DNA of 64,000 bases from Candidatus Altimarinota bacterium (GCA_027046965.1 JALTWR010000008.1:62001-126000), one strand, 5' to 3'. Shown: positions 32,799-44,995, counted from the first letter of the stretch. Numbers and translations are program-made. Notes: generated by a model from the letters alone, not told the origin.

Positions 32799-32966
32799 AT
32801 GGGGCATTATCCCAAAGAACAAAAATACAGATTTCAAAGATTCAGAAAATATGCAGATAGATTCTTTAAAGGCGAGAATCTCTTAGGCTACTTTTTAGAA
32901 GAGGTTGATGAAATAAACACAATTTTCTTTAAAAAATTTTGAAAGTTAGTGCCGTCTTCCTTTTAA
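32799..32966 (+). CDS. Small ORF, possibly remnant of a longer gene
   Basis: A 55-residue ORF starting MGHYPKEQKYRF, basic and aromatic at first and acidic in the middle, ending KLVPSSF. One TGA is Gly. In the same frame there is an uninterrupted upstream run of 26 codons (from 32721, with VSVEEVFDFAFVLRG) that looks like coding sequence but lacks an ATG start. It ends 12 bases before the nrdA stop codon on the other strand. No family recognised; a truncated gene is as likely as a real small protein. Confidence 0.35.
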
Positions 32967-32978
32967 GCAATACAACTT

Positions 32979-35516
32979 TTATTGACAAGACTCACACATC
33001 ACTTTTTCAAAGGGATCAGTAGGACAGGCGTTTTCTCAATAAAGCTCCCCAGACCTTAACTTTTCAAAGTACTCGTCACCTTTTGTTAGTCTAATATATT
33101 CTTCAATAATTTTTTCTTCTTCAGCACTAGGATTATTGGGGTCTATGGTTTCTAGCTTTTTCTCTAATTCTTTAATTCTTGCTTGTTTGGGGTCAGATGA
33201 ATCTGTTAATGTTGTGGCGATTTTAACTTTTTGCTTTACTCCAAACCCCTTCCTTGCTCCACGTTTGTTAACCTTTTGGGTATATTTTTCTCCTTGTATT
33301 TTTTTCTCGATAAAACAATAATATGTTGCTTTGAGCCCTTTTTTCCAAGCATAAAGGTATATTTCCTCCATGTTATCTCTTAATTCTTCTTTGAGATACA
33401 TATTTCTACTAATGGATTGATCTACCCATTTTTGCCAAGCAGCAGCTATATCAATTTGTGAAAAAGGTGATATTTCATAAGCGGTCTTAAACAGTTTTTT
33501 ATCTATTATTCAGTCCAATTCAGGTATGTTTTGTATGCTACCTCCAGCATTAATTATTTTGGATTTTATTTCTTCATTCCATAGCCCTTTTTCTTTTAAT
33601 TGATTTATAAGTGCTTTTATAATTATGGTAAATTTTCCTGATAATGTTTCTCTAGAATATACGTTGGCAAAATAAGGATCAATAGTAGAGGAGGTCCCAG
33701 CTATTAATGAAATGGATGAGGTCGGAGCAATAGCCATTAATACTAGATTTTTTCTAGGTTTGTATGGTGGCTTTTCCCATTTAGCATATTCTTTTTGATA
33801 AAATGGAAAAGCTCCTTCCACTTGAGCTAATTCTTCAGAGGTTTGAAGGGCCGTAGTGTATATAAACTCTCCAAGTTTGTCAGAGAGTTTAACTGCTTCA
33901 GGAGATTCATAAGGTATATGCAAGTCTATAAACATTTCTGCCAGTCACATAATTCCAAGTCAGATTGGTCTTAAGTCTTGTGAATTTTTTTTGGATTCTG
34001 GTGAAGGATAAAAGTTTATGTCTATTACGTTATCTAGAGCTTGTATAGCTATTTGTACTGTCTTTTTTAACTCTTCCCAGTTGATTAGCTCTAGCTTTTG
34101 TTCAAATGAAAGCTTTGATATGTCTTGATGATGTGTTTTTTTCACAAATTTGGATAGATTTATAGAGGCAAGGTTACAAACGGCTGTACTTTGTTCAGAA
34201 TTTGGAATTCATATTTCTGTACATAAATTGGATGAGTGGATTATGCTATATTCTTTTGCAGGATTTTTTTCATTAAATCTATCTTTAAATGTGATCCAAT
34301 AGTTACCAGTTTTTGCTAGCCTTATCAAAATTTCCTTGTAAAGATTTGTAGCCTTCATCTTTTTCCATAACTTCAATTCTCCTTTTTCAGCTTTTTGTAT
34401 ACATTTGGAGTAGTATTTACTAAATTCTTTACCCCATTTAGTTACCAGTCCTGGGCATTCTTTAGGGTCAAACATATACCAATCTTGGTCTTTTTGCACT
34501 CTTTCCATAAACTCATCTGGTATCCAGCTGGCTGTGTTTAAGGATCTTGTCCTAAGATAATCATTTCAGTTGGTCTCTTTTAGGTCCAAGAATTCTGTAA
34601 AGTTGTAGTGCCATGGCTCCATGTATATTACTTCAGATGACCTCCTTCTTCCTCCTTGCATTATAGCATTTATGATTGTATCATAGATTTTGATAAAAGG
34701 AATAGGCCCTGATGATTTTGAGTTAAGAGTGTCAATATGAGATCCAGATGCTCTGAGTTTGCCAAAATAAGTTCATACTCATCCAGCATATTTAGCGAAA
34801 AAAGCAGTTTCTTTTGCTTTGTCCATAATACTCTCTAGAGAATCTCCAACTACGTTTACATAGCAGCTGCTCAGTTGAGAGATTTTCATACCTGAATTAA
34901 ATAAGGTGGGAGTAGAGTGGACATATTTTAACTGTGCCAGTTGGTTATAGATTTTTATAGCAAGTTCCTCTTTGTCTTGTTCTGTAAGAGACAGTCCCAT
35001 TGCAATTCTCATCCACATCCATTGAGGCTTTTCCACCAATCTTTTTTGAGAGTCTCTAGTTAAATATCTATCTTTCATTATAGAAAGTCCAAAGTAATTT
35101 AAGTGTTTGTCAAATTCATAATTTATACTTAACTCAATAGCTCCTAGGTTAAAATCTTTCATTTTAGGATTTAAAATTCCGTTTTCAACTCACCAGTTTA
35201 TATAATCAGCAAAAGAAGCAAATTGTTTGTTTACCTCTTTATTGATTATTTTTACTAACTGAGCAGTAGCTACTTCATCATATAGGGGATCATCTGTAAT
35301 TAAAGGTTCAATAGCCTTCAAAAGCAACTGATCTATTTCTTCTGTTTTTACTTGTGGAGGTAGCTTTAATTCAAAATTTTTTAGTATTTTTACCAAGGGT
35401 ATAAATTGATCTTCAAATGGTACATGTTGAGTTACCTCTTCAATAGCTTTTATAATCTTTTCGGTTTTAAAAGGCTCTTGAGTGCCGTCTCTGTGTATTA
35501 CTACTTTTTGGCTCAT
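32979..35516 (-). CDS. nrdA: Ribonucleoside-diphosphate reductase, alpha subunit
   Basis: 845 residues; reduces ribonucleotides to deoxyribonucleotides. An N-terminal ATP-cone (VVIHRDGTQEPFKTEKIIKAI, 5-95) suggests dATP/ATP control of activity. Catalytic residues are present: Cys in LSSCYVN (about 207), the N-x-C-x-E set in SSNLCTEIG, the partner Cys in TAVCNLAS, the radical-relay Tyr pair in ATYYC, and a C-terminal CESCQ redox pair. CGG/CGA is not needed to explain it. Transcribed after nrdB, 21 bases away. Many glycines are TGA. Confidence 0.95.
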
Positions 35517-35537
35517 AATGTAGTATTGTGTTATAGT

Positions 35538-36524
35538 CTAAAAGTTTGTATATTGGTTTGGGGTTGTTTCAAAAAAGTTTTGTAATACCATCAAATCTTG
35601 CTTTTCAAGCCATTTAATAGGATTTTTGTCTACACCAAAATAAGGAGCAAATCCTAGTTCCTCTAGTCTTCTATCTGTAATAAATTTTAGGTATCATTCC
35701 ATCTCTTCATAAGAGACACCAAAAACTATATGATTTTCAAAATGTCTTTTTAAGAACTTTAATTCCAGTTCTACACCATCAGTTAGAGTTTTTCTTACTT
35801 TTTCCACAAATTGCTCATCTTCAGCCAATTCAGGAGTTTCTTCTAGCATAGCTAAAATTAATTCTATTCCTAGTTGTAAGTGAAAGCTTTCATCTATTAA
35901 TACTAAATCTACACCATTGTTAACATTTTTCATTTTCCCTGTTTCTCTCATAGCAAAATACAAGGTGAACGCTGAGTAAAAAAATATTCACTCTTGCAAG
36001 ATATTGTTTACTAAAATTGCATATAAAATTTTCTTTTTTCATTCTAATGTGTCAGGGTCAATAATGTTACCAGCTCCCACGCTAATGGCATCTGCGGCTT
36101 GAGCCACCAGTCCTTGTTTTTCTTTTAATAGAGGGTCTGTAGTGGTTTTTTCATACATCTGCTTACGATCCATACTGAAAGTGTTAAGTATCATTTCAAA
36201 AAAATCTGAGTGAATGTCTTCCATAAACATTTGTACTGTCATAGCCATTTTTGCATGAGGATGAACTATGTAAGGGTAAAATGCTTCTCATAGCACATTT
36301 TGAACTAATAATTCGCTAGTGACAAAATAACCAATTAGATCGTGAAATAAACGCCTTTCATCATCATTCAAAGATTCGTAATCCATAACATCTTGCTGGA
36401 TATTGATTTCTTCCGGAAACCATACTGCCTGCTTTTGCCTCACATATAGCTCGCGAAAAACATCATGAGATCCGTCAAGTTTGATGCCGTCTAATACAGA
36501 CTTTTTCCCTACGATTTTCACCAT
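35538..36524 (-). CDS. nrdB: Ribonucleoside-diphosphate reductase, beta (R2) subunit, class Ic-like
   Basis: 328 residues from the ATG at 36522-36524; a longer frame begins with TTG and is not preferred. The dimetal ligands are all visible: Glu71, Glu102 and His105 (MEDIHSDFF), Glu178 (LQEGIFFY), Glu212 and His215 (DESFH). At the position of the radical tyrosine (E. coli Tyr122, seven residues after the second Glu) there is Phe109, and the first ligand is Glu, not Asp. Both traits are those of the class Ic (Chlamydia type, Mn/Fe) R2 proteins. Precedes nrdA in an operon; a promoter is not obvious. Confidence 0.93.
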
Positions 36525-36660
36525 TGCTCTTAAAATTAGGATGTAAACTAGATATAGGGGGATTGCAGCGATCAAAATACTACATATAGTGGTATGATTT
36601 TCGATTCTGTATTCAAGGAAAAAAGTAAAAAAAATTTTTGTAGCTAAACTAGATTGTTTT

Positions 36661-36688
36661 TTGCTTTAAAGTTGATATAAATTATTTA
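36661..36688 (+). promoter_or_regulatory. Possible promoter of the MraY/WecA-like gene
   Basis: TTGCTT (36661-36666), 16-base spacer, TATTTA (36683-36688), 32 bases before the ATG at 36720. A weaker match than the others. Confidence 0.35.
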
Positions 36689-36719
36689 GCGTAAAGAAAT
36701 TTAATGATAAAAAAATGCT

Positions 36720-37799
36720 ATGATGGAAGTGAAGGTCTTGATAGGACTTTTGGGGCTAACTGGGGCAATAGCAGGATGGTGGATATTTAAAAAGATTGGT
36801 ATTAAAGATAGACCTTGACCAGATTTAACTAGAAAATATCAGGTTCCTACACTGCAAGGGATTATGTTGTTTGTTTTGTTTTTGGTAATTATGTATGTTT
36901 TTTATCCGAATTATTTTAGTGATATTAGATTTATATCATTTGTGATAGCAGGGGGAATTTTGGTGTTGGTAGCTGTTTTAGATGAATTTCGAAAACTTCC
37001 CTCTTGGTTTAGACTGTTTGTTCAAATTTTGGCAGCTTCAGTTGTTTTTTTTGTGGGAGGAATCGGGTTTAATTCTATTTTGGTAGGAGATTTGGTCATA
37101 CGTTTGCCTTTGCGAGTAGATTTTATTTTGAGTGTTGTTTGGTTTTTGGTATTTGTAAATGCCTTGAATTGGTTTGATGGAATCAATGGTCAAGCTTCAT
37201 GATTAGCAACTTTAGGCTTTTTTTCTATAGCTCTTTTAACTAAGTTTATAGTTGTGCCAGCTTATTGGGAATATATTAAACCTTCTGAGCTTTATACTTT
37301 GGAAATGATTATGAATATAGGTTATGTATTGTGAGTACTATCCTTTTTTTATTTTATAATGGAATGGAAGCCATTAGGGTTGTTGAGGGATGCTGGGGTG
37401 ATGTTTTTAGGTTTTGCTTTGGCGTGGTTGACCTTACTAGGAGGGGGGAAAATGGGTACTGTTTTAATTGTACTCTCTCTTGTAATTTTTGACGCTATTT
37501 GGGTCATCTTGAGTAGAATTTTTATTTACAAAAAAAATCCGCTGAAGGGAGATTATTATTCTCACCTACACTTTCGCCTTATGAACATTGGATGGTCTAG
37601 AGAAGAAGTAAGGGCTTTTGTCCTAGTATGGTCTTTGTTCTTTATGGTTTTGGTCTTGCTTCAGTGAACTAACAAGGTTGCAAAATTGACTATATTTTTT
37701 TTGATGGCTGTATTGTTTTTTGGTGTTAATTGGTATATATTTGTGGTAAAAAAATTGGACAAAAAGGGGAAGATGTATGGTAAAGAAAAGGAAAATTAA
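36720..37799 (+). CDS. MraY/WecA-family phospho-sugar transferase
   Basis: 359 residues, about ten membrane helices. Family motifs: RKYQVPTLQGI near residue 38, VLDEF near 85 (the usual Asp-Asp pair is Asp-Glu), NALNWFDGINGQASG near 155, and YYSHLHFRLMNIGW near 280 (the His-rich cytoplasmic loop). These enzymes move a sugar phosphate from a UDP-sugar onto undecaprenyl phosphate. NWFDGINGQ points to the WecA/TagO side, not MraY. A TagA-like transferase lies 7 kb downstream, so a teichoic-acid-like or O-antigen-like polymer is plausible. Confidence 0.85.
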
Positions 37800-37817
37800 T
37801 TTATTAAGTCTGTAAAA

Positions 37818-40463
37818 ATGGATCTAATAGCTGCAACTTATGAAAATATATGACCTTTTAAAGATCAGCTTGTTAGTATTAATTTTAAAAAAGGTAAATA
37901 TCTTATAAAAGCACCTATTGGGACCGGGAAAAGCTTTTTGTTTTTTGATGCACCTTTATTTGGATTGTATTGATCCTCAAGAAGTGTAGGGAGGGCTGTT
38001 TTGAATGTTAGAGCTTCACAAGGCTTTGTGAAATTGCTTTTTGAGGACAAATATGGGCAAAAGTGGTTTGTAAAAAGGAATATTAGTCGTAGTGCCTCTG
38101 GATGAGAAAAAGTTGCTTCAGAGCTTTTCAAACTAACAAAGGATGATATTGAGACCTATTTGGATGATTCTTTGAAAAATGTAGTTAATTGGTGAGTAGA
38201 GATTGAATCTCTTATTCAGCCATATCTAGTGGTTGAGGAATTTAAATCATCAAGGGAATTACAAAAGGCTTTGGATCTCTTGATGCCTCCCAAAGAGGTG
38301 TTTTTGAGTACCTCTTTTTTGGTGCAAGATTCAGAAAACATTTTTGAAATACAGCCATCGGAAAGGATTAGGGTTTTTAAGGAAATGTTTGGACTGCTTG
38401 ATATTGATATGGCTAAGGAAGTAGTTGCTGATAAAAGAAAAGAGGTACGCTGACAAATAAGTGCCTTGGAAGATGTTACTATTGTTAATGAAAAATTAAA
38501 AAGGTCTTTGAGTAGTCTATATACATTGCTAAAACGTTTGTTGGAAACCAACGGTGATAGCGGCTCATCAGATATAAAAACTTTTATTGAAGATTATGAA
38601 ATTTTGTGAGATAAGATAAATATAGAAAGTTTTAATCTTCATATTAGAGCAGATGACTTGAAATTTTGGGAAGATAAGGTGAAATTACAGATTCAGCAAT
38701 ATCATCACTTGAAAACATCCTTTGACGAAAAACAATCTCAATTTCTAAAAATAAAAAAGCAGCTTGATGAAGTTGTGGAAAAGATTGGCCAGCTCAGCTT
38801 GGATAAAGAAAATATAGAGAAAAAGCTCAAGCAAATTGACGCATCTAATATTGATGAACTAGATAAAAAAAGACAGATTATTGTTGATCAAATTAAGGAT
38901 TTGGACAATCAACTTAACTGGACTGCTTTGGGAATCAAAAAAGGTGACTATCCAAAGGTTTTTGTATTTTTTAAAGAGTTGGAAGAAGAGTGAAAAAGGC
39001 TATGACAGCAGCTTAGAAACTTAAAAGATAAGCTAGAAAACTTGGAATGACAAAAACTTAAAGTTCAAAGTTTTTTAAAGGATCTGGAGGAGTGAGGTGA
39101 AAAATACCAACAATTATTACATAAGGAAATTGAAACGCAAAAAAGATTGATCAACGAGCAGTTAGGACACATTGAAATAAAGCTAGAAGCTCTAGAAAAA
39201 GAAAAAAAGAGGAGTTTGAAGTTACTAGAAGAGTTGCAAGTAAAATTAAAAGGCATTAAAAAACAAACCTTTTGGTGCAAAAAGATAAATGCAGATTGTC
39301 CATTAATTGTAGAGATTGGTGAAAAGGTTTTTGGCATTCAAGCACAAGAAGACTTAGTTTTACAGATAAATACATTGAAAGATGAACTAAAGGAAATTGA
39401 TTTGCAATTAAAAGGTCTTTTAAAACAAAGGGAGAAGTTAAAGAGTGATTTGAAAAATATAGAAAAAACGGTTGATATTTCATCTTATATTCAAAAAGAA
39501 AAAGAACAAATTATGTCTAATTGGGACTTAGCAGATCTGGAAAAACAATTACAAAAACTCCGTATCGATCTAATTCAACAAGAAGAAATCCTAAACGCAA
39601 AGAGAGAGGCTTTTAAAAAGCTTTGATGAGTTGTTTTTAAAAAGCAAATTTGGCCCCAATGGGAAAACCTTAATAGTCAGCTTAGGGATATTGATGAACA
39701 GATAAATATATTGAAGTCTCAACAAAAAGAGAAAGAAAGTTTGATGGCTAAAGTTCAAAAAATTAATGGGGAGATTAGCCAACTTGAAAAGCATAAATCT
39801 AATCTAAGAGAACAGATAGAGCAGTTGCAAAGTATGATAAGCGAACTGGACAAACAATTAAATAATATAGATTTTAGATCTCTTGATGCCAAGCTTCAAG
39901 ACATTAACAAGGTAAAAACCAATATTGTACAGTTGGAAGAAATAATTAAAGATTTTACTTGGAGGCAAAAGGAGCTTCATAAATTAAAAGACAAAGAAAA
40001 GGTCTTAAAGGACCTTACAAACATACTCGGTAAAGAATTGATGGTAGTAGTGCTGCAAAATTTTTTGCCTGTCTTAGAAGATCAGATAAACTCATTGCTA
40101 AGTGAAGTTGTTGATTTTCAATTGCGCTTTAGTATGAAAGAGACTAAGTCTGGAGAACAGCAGCTTGATATTAAGATCCTAGATATGCATTGAGAAAGGG
40201 AAGTGAAGTCTTTGAGTTGATGACAAAAAGTAGTTTTGCGTCTTGCATGGATATTGTCTGTTTCAAGGATATTAAATGCTAGATTTTTGTTTTTGGATGA
40301 GACAATAAATAATTTGGATATAGATTCAATTGGTAGAGTTGCACGTATGCTTAAGCATTTTTTAGAAAAATCGCCAATAAAAAAATTTTATGTTGTGACA
40401 CATTCTGTTCAGATACAGTCTATGGATATATGGGATTGAGTGGTAGAATTAAAAAGTGACTAG
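37818..40463 (+). CDS. sbcC: Rad50/SbcC-like coiled-coil ATPase
   Basis: 881 residues. N-terminal half-ATPase: Walker A APIGTGKS at about 34-41; then two long coiled-coil arms (about 220-430 and 520-740) around a central Cys-containing apex, FWCKKINADCPLI near 490-502, a CX6C arrangement instead of the canonical CxxC zinc hook. C-terminal half: signature SLSGGQK (both glycines are TGA-TGA at 40218-40223), Walker B FLFLDETINNLD, and the H-loop VTHS. Usually partners with the SbcD/Mre11 nuclease in DNA end processing; no such gene is adjacent. Confidence 0.88.
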
Positions 40464-40583
40464 GGGTTTACTGCACTCTATTTGGAGGGCTTTTGTGATG
40501 CCTTCAGTCTAATCGGCAAAGGAAATTTATTAATAATAAAGTATTTAAGTCTTAGCTATTATAGAAATTGGGAAAGTCCATCC

Positions 40584-41960
40584 TTAAAGATCCAATATAA
40601 AATAAGTTAATGCTGCCAGAAAGCCTGCTATAGGTAGTGTGACAACCCAAGCTAATACAATATTTCTTACTATTTCTTTTTCGATATAGTCTTTTGTTTT
40701 CCCTTTTAGTCTTTTTTGATATTCTCTAAAAAATCCGACGCCAAATACACCTCATATAGCTACATGAGTTGTGCTTATAGGAAGTCCTAAGTGAGAAGCT
40801 AGCAGCACTGTAATGGCAGTTGCTAAGGCTATTGAGAAAGCTCTTGGTTGATCAATCTTTGTAATTTTTTTACCAACTGTTTTGATGATTTGGGCTCACC
40901 ATATCATTAATCCTACTGCTAGTCCTAATCATCATAGCATCATAATCCATGTAGGTATGTGGGTTGATCATATCACTATTTCTCAGTTTTTAACCAAATC
41001 ATTAATTGCTGCAACAGGTCATATGGCATTGGCTACATCATTTGAACCATGAGCAAAACTCAAAAGGGATACTGCAAATACTAGAGGGACATTAAACATT
41101 CTTTTGATGGACTTTTTGGAGTTTTTAAACAATCAGTTGTGTTTTAATAGATAGATTCTCAATCGTATGTAGGTAATTAATCACACTAGTGTTCCCATCC
41201 ACAATGATTGAGTTAAGTCTATACTTATCACTTTTTTTAACCCTTTTAACATTAAATACATTGTAAAAACACCAGCCATTGTTCATACAAATACTGGTAG
41301 CCATCTTTGGGTTGCAGTGTACCTGTCTTTTTGCCTAAAAATGGTGACAACAATGATATATGAGAAAATAGCAGCTAATACGCCTCACATTAAAGGAGAT
41401 ATTATCCAAGAAAGTGCTATTTCTCCAATTTTACCCCAATTAATTATGTCTATTTTAGGTACTGCCATTAACCCTGCTCCTAGTAATGCTCCTATTGTAG
41501 AATGGGTAGCACTTACTGGCACTTTCATAAAGGTAGCTACATTGACCCAAATAGCTCATCATAATAATGTGGCTATCATAATATGTAAAAATATTTGAGG
41601 ATCACTAATAGCTGTTGGAGAAATAATTCATCCTTTGATTGTCTGAGTAACATCTCAACCAGCTATTAACGCTCAAGCTGCTTCGAATATTGCGGCTATT
41701 AAAACGGCTCCCACCAAGTTTAATGCCTTGGCTCAAACTGCTGGGCCCATATTGTTTGCTACATCATTGGCTCCCATAGCCATAGCAAGGTAAAAACCTA
41801 GTATTGTAGCTAATATCAGGTACTTGTTTATATTGCCATCATTTGCCATTGTGGCTCGGAAAATTATTCCTATTAATATCGCACCTGCTAGTATGTACTG
41901 AAAAAATCTTTTCCCATCAGAGGGGGTTATTATCTCTTTCAACAATTTTTTGGCTTTCAT
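40584..41960 (-). CDS. pit: Inorganic phosphate transporter, PiT family
   Basis: 458 residues, ten or more membrane helices. Two inverted repeat signatures of the family are present, GANDVANNMGPAV near residue 65 and GSNDVANAIGPVAAIND near 280, and the paired PVSATHSTIGALLGAG and PISTTHVAIGGVFGVG segments. About 20 glycines are TGA. A cation-coupled phosphate uptake role is expected. A candidate promoter on the minus strand is TTGTCT-N16-TATGCA (41988-42015). Confidence 0.93.
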
Positions 41961-42031
41961 TTTATTTTTATTTTTAGTAAAAGATTATGCATATTTTTAG
42001 TTATTTTTGAGACAATGTGAAGTAAAAATTT

Positions 42032-42060
42032 TTGACAAACAAAATTGTGTGAAGTATAAT
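42032..42060 (+). promoter_or_regulatory. Consensus sigma70 promoter of the 42099-42712 unit
   Basis: TTGACA (42032-42037), 17-base spacer, TATAAT (42055-42060); both boxes match consensus. 38 bases before the ATG at 42099. Confidence 0.7.
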
Positions 42061-42098
42061 TAAATATGCTTTTAAATTGATAATATTTTTCAAACGTA

Positions 42099-42455
42099 AT
42101 GGCTATTTCACAAGGAGATATATTTGCACTGCAAGAGTGATTTAAAAAACTATCAAATGAAGAAAAAGAGAAGAAAATTTTGGTTATGATAAAATATTTG
42201 GTAGAATCAGGTAATGTCTTTGAAAAATTGGAGGCATTTTTGTTAGCAAATCCAGGTAAGCTCAAAGGAGAAGAATTAGATCAGATATATGCAGCGTTGA
42301 TAAATGCCTTGTATTCCTTTGCATTGGAAGAAATTCATAGACAATTTGCCCATTTGGAGAAAATTTCCAAGATGCTTGATGAAGCTTACAAGAGAGAACA
42401 ATCTCAAAGAGAAAGGGAAACTGAAGAATTAGATGATTTACTTCAAAACATATAA
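42099..42455 (+). CDS. Small helical unknown protein
   Basis: 118 residues, predicted all-helical, with a charged C-terminus REQSQRERETEELDDL. One TGA is Gly. No signal peptide or membrane segment and no family recognised. It has one of the best promoters in the window and is followed after two bases by another small gene, so the pair is probably made together in quantity. Confidence 0.65.
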
Positions 42456-42457
42456 AA

Positions 42458-42712
42458 ATGGGACATCCAGAGATGTTTAATAAAAAAAATCCAGAGTTTA
42501 AAGACAAAAAAGAATTTGATACGGAATTTCTCAAAGAAAAGGGGCTGCACTCTAAGGAAATAGATTTATTGAGAGTGGCTCAGAAAAACAACTCTCCTGA
42601 AAATGCAAAAAGAGAAGTAGCTAAAAATTTCGAAGAGAATCTTGACCCTACTTTATTGGATAAGATAAAATGATCTAAAGCAGAGAGAGAATTGGATGGA
42701 GAAATTGTATAA
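42458..42712 (+). CDS. Small charged unknown protein
   Basis: 84 residues, highly charged and helical (KKNPEFKDKKEFDTEF...), starting MGHPEMF two bases after the preceding stop. One TGA near the end is Gly, after which it ends ELDGEIV. No family recognised. Its stop is three bases from the aspS stop on the opposite strand. Confidence 0.6.
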
Positions 42713-42715
42713 AAA

Positions 42716-44557
42716 TTATTTTTCTCTTTTCTTTTTGATTTCTAATCCTAACTCTTTTAAAAGCTGTGGTTCGATCTCACTAGGAGCCTTTAACATCAGG
42801 TCTTCTCATTTTTGTGTTTTTGGGAAAGCAATTACTTCTCTGATATTCGGCTCATTTTGGTAAACCATTACAGCCCTATCAAATCCCACTGCAAATCATC
42901 AATGTGGGGGAATGCCATAAGAAAAAGCTTTGAGCATATGACCAAATCTGTTTTGAATTTGCTGAGGAGTTAGGCCCAATATTACAAAAATTGCCTCTTG
43001 TAATTGTGCGTCGTGAATTCTAATACTTCCTCCTCAAATTTCATAACCATTTAGTACCAAGTCATAAGCATCAGCTTTTATTTGAAGTATTTGTTTTCTG
43101 TCTTCTCAAGATAGTTTACCATCTTTTTTTATCTTTTGGGCTAGTTCTAGTACTAATGGAATGTATTCGTCTTTGGGTTTAGTGAATGGATGGTGCATTG
43201 CTGCCATCTCGTCGCTTTCTTCATCATACTCAAACATTGGAAAATCGACTACTCGAGCAAAGGCTAATTCATTTTGTTTTCATTGCAACAAGTTGAGATC
43301 TTTGATGAGTATATTTCTTAGGTATCCTAGAAAATCAGTGGCTTTAAGCCATTCGTCAACTTGCATAAATATTGTAGCATTTGAATCATTGCCTAGTCAT
43401 AAAGCTTGCTTAAATTGTTGTAGCAGCTCAGAGTTAAAATATTTTGTAAGAGGTGATTTTATTTCTGTCCCTTCCACCACAAAGTACGCTAGTCCTTTTG
43501 CTCACTTTTCTTTGAGAAGTTTTTCAAATTTATCTATTTCTCATCTGGTATAAACCTTGGGTACTACAATAGCTTTTGCAACACCTCCCGCCTCGATTAT
43601 TTTTTTGAAAACTTGTAAATCAGTTTGTGATATTATAGTAGTTATATCTTGAAGTTGCAGTTGATCTGTTCTTAGTTCGGGTTTGTCTATACCGTATTGG
43701 TCCATAGCTTCGTCAAACGTCATCCTTTTGAATGGCTTGAAAACCAACGGTCTTGAAGGATAAAGTGATTCGCTAAGGTGAGTAAATAAATCCTCTAGTA
43801 TATTTAACACATCTTCTTGCTCCACAAACGACATTTCCAAATCTATTTGAGTGAACTCTGGTTGTCTGTCTCATCTTAAATCTTCATCGCGAAAACATCT
43901 AGCCAATTGTACATATCTGTCAAATCAGCTTACCATCAAAATCTGTTTAAGTTGTTGGGGGGATTGAGGTAATACATATGCTTTTCCTGGAGAGTGTCTA
44001 GAAGGTACTATATATTCTCTAGCCCCTTCTGGAGTATTTTTGATAAGTGCAGGAGTCTCAATGTATAGGAAATTGTGTTTGTTTATCAGATAGTTTAGTG
44101 CCTCTTGTGTTATTTTGGCTCTTGCTATAATATTTTGCTGCATTCTTTGTCTTCTGAGGTCTAGGTATCTGTATTCCATCCTTGTTTCTTCTTTAAGCTG
44201 GGTTTCAACATCCACAGGGAACGGTAGAGTTTGTGACTCACTTAAGATTTCTATTTTAGAAGGGATCACCTCAATCTCCCCAGTTGGTATGTCGGGGTTT
44301 TCAGTTCATTGGGGTCTTTTTACAACTTCTCCATGGACTTTTATTACATATTCTGGTCCGATTTTTTCTAGAAGCTCCATTATATCGGTGGCAGTAGTTT
44401 TGGGGTCAGCTTTTATTTGAGTTATTCAATATCTATCTCTAAGATCTACAAAAATGATCCCTCAATGATCTCTTATAGAGTTTACTCGTCCTGATAAGAC
44501 AACGTTTTGTCCGATATGAGAGGTATTTAACTCTCCAAGCGTATGCGTCCTATGCAT
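42716..44557 (-). CDS. aspS: Aspartate--tRNA ligase
   Basis: 613 residues, bacterial type with a GAD insertion (about 290-420). Class II motifs: the OB anticodon domain VVLSG-x-VNSIRDHGG, FVDLRDRYG; motif 2 region [24 protein letters not shown]; and motif 3 [11 protein letters not shown]. Two CGA codons (44486-44488, residue 24; 43253-43255, residue 435) fall where the family has Trp (the G-W-V and W-V-x-DFP positions), while CGC encodes the Arg of CFRDED. This is the clearest single-gene evidence for CGA=Trp. It ends convergently with the small charged gene. Confidence 0.96.
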
Positions 44558-44575
44558 GGTATTTTTGTTCTTTAA

Positions 44576-44920
44576 TTAAATAGATCTTCTAGAAGCTTTA
44601 GCTAATTTTTTTCTAATCCATCCAGAGATGGGGATCTCAACAAACTCAAGACCTCCAGATGGAAGTTTCACTAGTCTGTATCAGTCTCTGTCTACTCTTA
44701 GCCTAGTCTCCCAGCAGATTTTCCTTCCTTTGGCGAACCGGTGATAAAGATGCCCTTTGGGGTTTTCTTTTGCAATTACTACGCCAAGCTGTTTAGCTTC
44801 CTCCAAAGAAAGTTTCCTTTTGGGATAATTAAATCTTTTTTCTCACTTCATTCTAGAAGCTTGTTTTTGAAGCTGTCTTTTTTTGGCTGCTATCCCACGT
44901 TTGTTTGTCCTTGAAGCCAT
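44576..44920 (-). CDS. Small basic protein of unknown function
   Basis: 114 residues, very basic at the N-terminus (SRTNKRGIAAKKRQLQKQ) and with a beta-rich middle (LYHRFAKGRKICWETRLRVDRDG), ending KKLAKASRRSI. The composition suggests nucleic-acid binding, perhaps ribosome-associated, but I do not recognise it. TGA codons at two places are Gly. It lies 18 bases upstream of aspS and is probably co-transcribed. Confidence 0.6.
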
Positions 44921-44995
44921 GTTAAAATTCTTTAAAAACAGTAAAGCACGGTAAATGATAATTATTTTGTGTTTTTAATCAATTGAAGTTTGTAT

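Noticed and set aside
36525-36575. A longer NrdB beginning at a TTG codon
   Set aside because: The extension is hydrophobic and unlike R2 N-termini; an ATG at 36522-36524 gives a normal start.
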